Positions 6,479 through 10,160 of a stretch of DNA of 10,160 nt are shown here, one piece after another. The translations under genes and the position numbers were made by a program. The DNA is from an uncultured Rhodobiaceae bacterium (GTDB lineage Bacteria > Pseudomonadota > Alphaproteobacteria > RS24), in NCBI GenBank assembly GCA_913020275.1, contig CAJWBV010000014.1:1-10160 (forward strand). The letters are read 5' to 3'. Within the stretch, counting starts at the first letter, position 1. Each line of letters opens with the position of its first letter. Below the pieces are notes generated by a model, which saw only the letters and a list, made by a program, of their open reading frames with translations, did no database searches and was not told the origin of the DNA.

Positions 6479-6889
6479 TCAGGGGCTCTGCATCAATTCG
6501 ACCAGCACGCCGCCCATGTCCTTCGGATGGATGAAAATAATCGGTGTGCCATGCGCGCCAATGCGCGGCTCGCCAGTGCCCAGCACGCGCGCGCCCTTTG
6601 CCACCATCTCGTCGCGCGCCGCGATAATGTCATCAACCTCGAAACAGATATGGTGCTGGCCGCCGGCAGGGTTTTGCTTCAAAAAACCGGCGACTGGGCT
6701 TGTGTCATCTATCGGTTCGATCAGCTCGATCTGGCTGTTTGGCAGATCAACAAAACAAACCCAGACGCCCTGTTCTTCCATGGAAAATTTATCATGAATT
6801 TTTGTCGCGCCCAGCATATCGCGATAAAGCGCAACGCTTTGCTCGATTGAAGGCGTGGCGACGCCGACATGGTTCAATCGTCCGATCAT
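6479..6889 (-). CDS. mce: Methylmalonyl-CoA epimerase
   Basis: A 136-residue protein of the vicinal-oxygen-chelate (glyoxalase) fold that interconverts (R)- and (S)-methylmalonyl-CoA, linking propionyl-CoA breakdown to succinyl-CoA. Two beta-alpha-beta-beta-beta modules are visible. The N-terminal LNHVGVATPSIEQSVALYRD supplies H7 as metal ligand. The middle has SQIELIEP and the diagnostic SPVAGFL-x-GGQHHICFEV with H80, and the C-terminus HPKDMGGVLVELMQ has E131. This arrangement and length are typical for the epimerase rather than other glyoxalases. The ATG at 6889 is preceded by AAGGAAG (6897-6903) with seven bases of spacing. A reading frame extending to 7222 only adds sequence antisense to the M48 gene. 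Mutase and propionyl-CoA carboxylase genes are not in the window. Confidence 0.93.
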   Translation of the reverse strand: MIGRLNHVGVATPSIEQSVALYRDMLGATKIHDKFSMEEQGVWVCFVDLPNSQIELIEPIDDTSPVAGFLKQNPAGGQHHICFEVDDIIAARDEMVAKGARVLGTGEPRIGAHGTPIIFIHPKDMGGVLVELMQSP

Positions 6890-6976
6890 ATTAAGGCTTC
6901 CTTCCCGCTTTATGGATTGCGTGTGCCTATGGTATCGTGCCTGTTGAAAAAGAACCAGATAGGTAAAGGGTTCACC
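6890..6976. promoter_or_regulatory. Divergent intergenic region, epimerase / M48 protease
   Basis: Eighty-seven bases between two divergent genes, holding both Shine-Dalgarno sites (6897-6903 on -, 6965-6970 on +). On the + strand TGGTATCGT (6930-6938) resembles an extended -10, with TTATGG 17 bases upstream at 6910-6915; this is weak. No clear promoter is seen on the - strand. Confidence 0.3.
6965..6970 (+). promoter_or_regulatory. Shine-Dalgarno site of the M48 lipoprotein
   Basis: AAAGGG with six bases of spacing to the ATG at 6977. It fixes the start directly before the lipoprotein signal peptide and rules out the longer frame from 6869, which would bury the signal. Confidence 0.65.
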
Positions 6977-8440
6977 ATGATGTTTTCGGGCAAAAGCCGT
7001 GTCTGGTTGCCGCTTGTTTTCGCCACCGGCCTGTTGGCGGCTTGCGGGCCCAATGCCACATTGATGAGCGAAGCCGACGAAGCCAGAATTGGCGCCGAAG
7101 AACACGGCAAAATCATGAAAGCCTATGGCGGTGCCTATGGCGATGAGCGGGTCAATGACTATGTCGAAGCGATTATGGAGAAAATTGCACGCGCTTCCGA
7201 CAAACCCGACCAGCAATTTCAAATCACGGTGCTGAACTCACCGGTGGTAAATGCCTTTGCCCTGCCCGGCGGCTATACATATGTCACGCGCGGGCTTCTC
7301 GCGCTGGCAAATTCAGAGGCCGAACTCGCCGGCGTTATCGGCCATGAAATTGGCCATGTGACGGCACGCCACGGCGCGCGACGGCATACGGCGGCGGTCG
7401 GGGCGGCGATTGTGGGCAGTGTGTTGGGTGCTGTGCTGAGCAATAGGACGGGGCTCGACCCGCAAGCCGCCGGCGATCTGATAAATTTTGGCGGCTCGGC
7501 CATTTTGGCCGGATATAGCCGGTCGCAGGAATATGAGGCCGATGATATCGGTGTACGGGTGTTGGGCCGGGCCGGTTATAGGCCGGAAGCCCAAGCCGAT
7601 TTCCTTGCGGCATTAGGCGGCTATTCCAGCTATATGCGCGACGGGCGCGTCGGTGCACCGGCGTGGTTGTCCACGCATCCTTCGACGGATGAACGTGTGG
7701 CCCGCGCGCGCCAAAAGGCGGCTGCCTTTAAGCCCGACCCTGCCCGAGGCAATGGTGCGGCAGGCGCGCCTCTGACACAGGGTCGCAACCGGCATTTGCA
7801 GATTATTGACGGGCTTCCCTTTGGCGATGACATCAAGCAGGGCCTTATTCGCGGCCAGCGTTTTGTGCACCCCGATTTGCGGTTCGAGTTTACCGTGCCG
7901 AAAAAATTCACCCTCAAAAATGCTCCCGACCGTGTAACGGCCACGCATAAAAATGGCATGGAATTGCTGTTTGATCTGGCAGGACGCAAAGAGGCGCAAC
8001 GCCCGGTTGATTATATTCGCAATGATTGGGCACCGCGCGGCAGCCAGGTTGATGTTTCTGCGCTGACGGTGGCCGGCCGGCCCGCGGCGCTGGGTAAATT
8101 GCGCCAGGGCGGCAAATATATCGAATTGCTGGTGGTTGAATATTCCCTGTCGCAAGTCATGCGGTTTGCGCTGATTTCACCGGCCAATCTGTCGGGCAAT
8201 GCCCAGTCCGCCATGCAGACCGTCCGGCGCGGGGTGAAGCTGTTGAGTGCGGCGCAGGCTGCGCGCATCAAGCCCGACCGGATTCGCGTGATTACCGTTC
8301 AGCCGGGTGACACGCTGGAAAGCCTGTCGCGCAACATGGCAACGGATGAGCGTCGTCAGGATTTGCTGCTGGCGCTGAATAATTTGCAAAAACCGGTCAC
8401 CCTCAAGCCCGGCATGCGGCTGAAGCTGGTGGTCAATTAG
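6977..8440 (+). CDS. M48-family metalloprotease lipoprotein with LysM domain
   Basis: A 487-residue envelope zinc protease related to BepA/YfgC and LoiP-type M48 enzymes, which act in outer-membrane quality control. The N-terminus is a lipoprotein signal with lipobox LAAC and lipidation at C23; the residue after it is G, giving no inner-membrane retention signal of the Asp type. The protease domain (about 30-270) has the zinc motif HEIGH (H123, E124, H127) and the third ligand E185 in EYEAD. The stretch SPVVNAFALPGGYTYVTRGL (88-107) is the typical substrate-edge strand. A middle domain (about 310-420) has a PKKFTLKN-like fold of unknown role. A LysM domain (about 438-487, VQPGDTLESLS to PGMRLKL) suggests peptidoglycan binding. 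The gene diverges from the epimerase and converges on rpoH with 11 bases between stops. Confidence 0.93.
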   Translation: MMFSGKSRVWLPLVFATGLLAACGPNATLMSEADEARIGAEEHGKIMKAYGGAYGDERVNDYVEAIMEKIARASDKPDQQFQITVLNSPVVNAFALPGGYTYVTRGLLALANSEAELAGVIGHEIGHVTARHGARRHTAAVGAAIVGSVLGAVLSNRTGLDPQAAGDLINFGGSAILAGYSRSQEYEADDIGVRVLGRAGYRPEAQADFLAALGGYSSYMRDGRVGAPAWLSTHPSTDERVARARQKAAAFKPDPARGNGAAGAPLTQGRNRHLQIIDGLPFGDDIKQGLIRGQRFVHPDLRFEFTVPKKFTLKNAPDRVTATHKNGMELLFDLAGRKEAQRPVDYIRNDWAPRGSQVDVSALTVAGRPAALGKLRQGGKYIELLVVEYSLSQVMRFALISPANLSGNAQSAMQTVRRGVKLLSAAQAARIKPDRIRVITVQPGDTLESLSRNMATDERRQDLLLALNNLQKPVTLKPGMRLKLVVN

Positions 8441-8451
8441 ACAGATAAAGG

Positions 8452-9345
8452 TTAAATGAGCCCGGCGCGGCGCGGGTCACCGCCCGTCTGCTCAATCAGC
8501 GCGCCTTTCAGCTTGCCGAGCGCCTCGTGCTCGATTTGGCGCACACGCTCTTTTGAAATGCCCAGCGTCGCGCCCAGACTTTCCAATGTCACGCTGGTGT
8601 CGGTCAGCCGCCGTGCCTTGATGATGGTCAACTCGCGCTCGCTCAGATGCGTCATGGCATTGGCAATCCAGTTCACACGCTGGCGCCCGTCCAGTTTGGA
8701 GCTTACCTCGTCTTCGGGCAAAGCACGGTCGCAAATCAACAGGTCTTGCCATTCAGTCGTGCCACCATCTTCGCTCGATTCCGAAATTGTGGCGTTCAGC
8801 GACCGGTCATTGGCTTCCATGCGCCCTTCCATATTCTCGACATCTTCCAGCCGCACTCCCAATTCGCGTGCCACATAAGTGCGGCTGTCATGGGTCATGG
8901 TTGCGCCGAAATCGTTAATTTTGGCGCGCAGACGGCGCATGTTGAAAAACAGGGATTTTTGCGCGGCCGTTGTACCGGTTCGCACAATCGACCAGTTGCG
9001 CAGCACATAGTCCTGGATTGACGAACGGATCCACCAGCCCGCATAGGTTGAAAACCGCACTTCGCGATCCGGCTCGAAGCGGGCGGCAGCCTGCATCAGG
9101 CCGATATTGCCTTCCTGCACCAGATCAGACATGGGCAGGCCGTAATTTACGAATTTGCTGGCGATTGACACAACCAGGCGCAAATGCGCGCTGGTGAGTT
9201 CGTGCAGCGCGCTTTCATCCTGCTGGTCTTTCCATTTCCGGGCCAGAATTTGTTCATGCTCGGGCTCAAGCATGGGCAATTTCATTGCCTGCTTGATAAA
9301 CCGGCGGGTGGCCTGTTGTGTTTCGCGTGTATCCAAATGAGCCAT
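8452..9345 (-). CDS. rpoH: RNA polymerase sigma-32 factor, RpoH2-like
   Basis: A 297-residue sigma-70-family factor of the heat-shock (sigma-32) class, which directs RNA polymerase to stress promoters. Region 2 has DLVQEGNIGLM (74-84) and FSTYAGWWIRSSIQDYVLRNWSIVR (98-122). The RpoH box is QKSLFFNMR (129-137), diagnostic for this class. The region 4.2 helix-turn-helix is at about 252-280 (SLGATLGISKERVRQIEHEAL). The wording around regions 2.2 to 2.4 (NYGLPMSDL, EVRFSTYA, RNWSIV) resembles from memory the second alphaproteobacterial RpoH type (RpoHII), linked to oxidative and singlet-oxygen stress; the subtype needs a tree. The ATG at 9345 has a strong AAGGAG (9352-9357) six bases upstream; a frame extending to 9363 needs TTG. 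The gene lies downstream of carD and converges on the M48 protease. Confidence 0.94.
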   Translation of the reverse strand: MAHLDTRETQQATRRFIKQAMKLPMLEPEHEQILARKWKDQQDESALHELTSAHLRLVVSIASKFVNYGLPMSDLVQEGNIGLMQAAARFEPDREVRFSTYAGWWIRSSIQDYVLRNWSIVRTGTTAAQKSLFFNMRRLRAKINDFGATMTHDSRTYVARELGVRLEDVENMEGRMEANDRSLNATISESSEDGGTTEWQDLLICDRALPEDEVSSKLDGRQRVNWIANAMTHLSERELTIIKARRLTDTSVTLESLGATLGISKERVRQIEHEALGKLKGALIEQTGGDPRRAGLI

Positions 9346-9351
9346 GCGTAT

Positions 9352-9357
9352 CTCCTT
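9352..9357 (-). promoter_or_regulatory. Strong Shine-Dalgarno site of rpoH
   Basis: AAGGAG on the - strand, six bases before the ATG at 9345. It is the strongest ribosome site in the window and excludes the TTG at 9363, which would place it inside the gene. Confidence 0.75.
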
Positions 9358-9365
9358 GCACAAGA

Positions 9366-9393
9366 TACGCAGACACGGTGAAACTGGTTCACC
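9366..9393 (-). promoter_or_regulatory. Dyad and possible ECF-type promoter before rpoH
   Basis: A perfect inverted repeat GGTGAA-N5-TTCACC spans 9377-9393, inside the 109-base gap between carD and rpoH. One arm also supplies GAAC (9387-9390, - strand), which is followed after 17 bases by CGTA (9366-9369). This resembles the GGAAC-N16/17-CGTT promoter of EcfG-type general stress sigma factors, with a mismatch at each end. It would give a leader of roughly 13 bases. A housekeeping promoter is not obvious. Either reading is an inference. Confidence 0.3.
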
Positions 9394-9454
9394 TTAAAAT
9401 AGCGGTTTCACATTTGCCGGACAGAGCTCTTGAATGCCCCATCAGATGCTTGCG

Positions 9455-10160
9455 TCAGGCGGCTTCGTTATTGTCGTTTTTGCGCCGTGCACCGCCCGTT
9501 GTTTTGGCCAAAATAGCCTCAAGCGACAAAATTGCCTCATCATCCGTCGTTTTATTGACGGTCGCAACCTCGCGTGCCATGCGTTCCAGCGCCGCTTCGT
9601 AAAGCTGGCGCTCGGAATATGACTGTTCCGGCTGATTTTCATTGCGGAACAGGTCGCGCACCACTTCGGCAATGGCAATCAGGTCGCCGGAATTGATTTT
9701 TGCTTCATATTCCTGCGCGCGACGGCTCCACATGGTGCGTTTGATGCGCGCACGCCCCCGCAAGGTCTTCATGGCACCTTCCATCACCTCATCATCGGCG
9801 AGTTTCCGCATGCCAACCTGCTTGGCCTTGTCCAGCGGCACCCGCAGAACCATTTTTTCCTTTTCGAAATTCACCACGAAAAGCTCAAGGCTCATGCCGG
9901 CAATTTCCTGATCCGCAATGTCAATAATCTGCCCGACGCCATGCGCCGGATAGACGATAAATTCGTTGATTCTGAAGCCATTGGCCGAGCGTCGCGGCTG
10001 CTTTTGGGCAGGTTTTTCCGCAGCACCAGTCTTTGTTGGTGTTTTGGAGGTCGCTTTTGCGGGTTTTTTGGCTGCCGACTTGGTTGCAGGTGTTTTGGCT
10101 GCAATTTTTTTGGCTGCCGGCTTTTTGGCGGCGGTCTTTGAAGCTGTTTTGGCTGTCGTT
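9455..10160 (-). CDS. CarD/CdnL-family transcription regulator, 5' end outside window
   Basis: At least 234 residues, open at the right edge, so the start codon is not in view. The conserved CarD domain begins about 9979 with NGFRINEFIVYPAHGVGQII and continues through IADQEIAGMSLELFVVNFEK, RVP, GMRKL, then RARIKRTMWSRRAQEYEAKI, INSGDLIAIAEVVRDLFR and SYSERQLYEAALERMAREV. CarD/CdnL binds the beta subunit of RNA polymerase and stabilises open complexes at promoters such as rRNA. The ATG at 9895 is internal (the M of AGM) and not the start. Upstream of the domain is a 58-residue visible tail (9986-10159) made mostly of Lys, Ala, Pro and Thr, with 16 Lys, two Arg and only one acidic residue; it resembles histone H1 tails. 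Similar tails occur in some alphaproteobacterial CarD proteins as I recall. The tail is probably disordered and may bind nucleic acid. Confidence 0.92.
   Translation of the reverse strand, partial: TTAKTASKTAAKKPAAKKIAAKTPATKSAAKKPAKATSKTPTKTGAAEKPAQKQPRRSANGFRINEFIVYPAHGVGQIIDIADQEIAGMSLELFVVNFEKEKMVLRVPLDKAKQVGMRKLADDEVMEGAMKTLRGRARIKRTMWSRRAQEYEAKINSGDLIAIAEVVRDLFRNENQPEQSYSERQLYEAALERMAREVATVNKTTDDEAILSLEAILAKTTGGARRKNDNNEAA
9986..10159 (-). repeat. Low-complexity Lys/Ala/Pro repeat coding region in carD
   Basis: Imperfect short repeats encoding KKPAAKK-, AAKTPATK- and AAKKPAK-like units. On the + strand the same bases read as T-runs alternating with GGCTGC (for example 10064-10076 and 10105-10117). 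Such repeats can vary in copy number between strains. They end at the window edge and probably continue. Confidence 0.75.

Noticed and set aside
6336..6797. 153-residue + strand frame beginning MVGCGDPGWIRTTDPQIRN
   Set aside because: It is the antisense of tRNA-Arg followed by the antisense of the epimerase gene; this peptide is a classic spurious annotation.
9429..9442. CTTGAA and CCCCAT, both halves of the E. coli sigma-32 promoter, on the + strand
   Set aside because: They are separated by only two bases instead of about 13-14, and point into the antisense of carD rather than at rpoH.
9941..10141. 66-residue + strand frame with repeated CFG units
   Set aside because: It is the antisense of the lysine/alanine/proline-rich carD tail; its repeats only mirror that low complexity.

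Overview
This is an ordinary chromosomal housekeeping stretch from an alphaproteobacterium. The phylum-level call rests on protein style: an RpoH of the alphaproteobacterial second type, a CarD/CdnL-like regulator, a COQ4-type ubiquinone protein, and a small respiratory c-type cytochrome. The DNA is moderately GC-rich with even composition and dense coding. I see no phage genes, insertion sequences, CRISPR arrays or clusters of unknown genes. The order or genus cannot be settled by eye.

Layout, left to right. Bases 1-74 are the 3' part of tRNA-Leu(CAA). On the + strand follow coq4 and an ArsC/YffB-family gene, overlapping by one base. Facing them on the - strand is a two-gene unit, an MBL-fold hydrolase followed by a TusA-family sulfur carrier. 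Upstream of it, on the same strand, is aerobic glycerol-3-phosphate dehydrogenase (glpD). Divergent from glpD on the + strand is an alpha/beta hydrolase. It converges on a - strand run: a cytochrome c, a pyridoxamine-phosphate-oxidase-like flavoprotein, tRNA-Arg(CCU) and methylmalonyl-CoA epimerase. Divergent from the epimerase is a lipoprotein M48 metalloprotease with a C-terminal LysM domain. It converges on rpoH (sigma-32 family). Behind rpoH, on the same strand, is a carD gene that runs off the right edge.

Working together: GlpD (feeds electrons to ubiquinone), COQ4 (ubiquinone synthesis) and the cytochrome c share a respiratory theme. RpoH and the envelope M48 protease share a proteostasis theme, and CarD and RpoH both act on RNA polymerase. 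These are inferences from family knowledge, and the genes are not in common operons. The MBL/TusA pair and the coq4/arsC-like pair are the only likely co-transcribed units.

Start sites were revised where the longest reading frame needs a TTG codon, overruns a Shine-Dalgarno site or begins before a lipoprotein signal (MBL hydrolase, glpD, alpha/beta hydrolase, epimerase, M48 protease, rpoH). The carD frame was extended upstream of an internal ATG to the window edge. No gap between genes exceeds about 115 bases. I did not find a convincing undescribed system. The points most worth a second look are the MBL enzyme with an altered metal motif paired with TusA, the histone-H1-like tail of CarD, the very tight convergent gene ends, and possible control signals ahead of rpoH.
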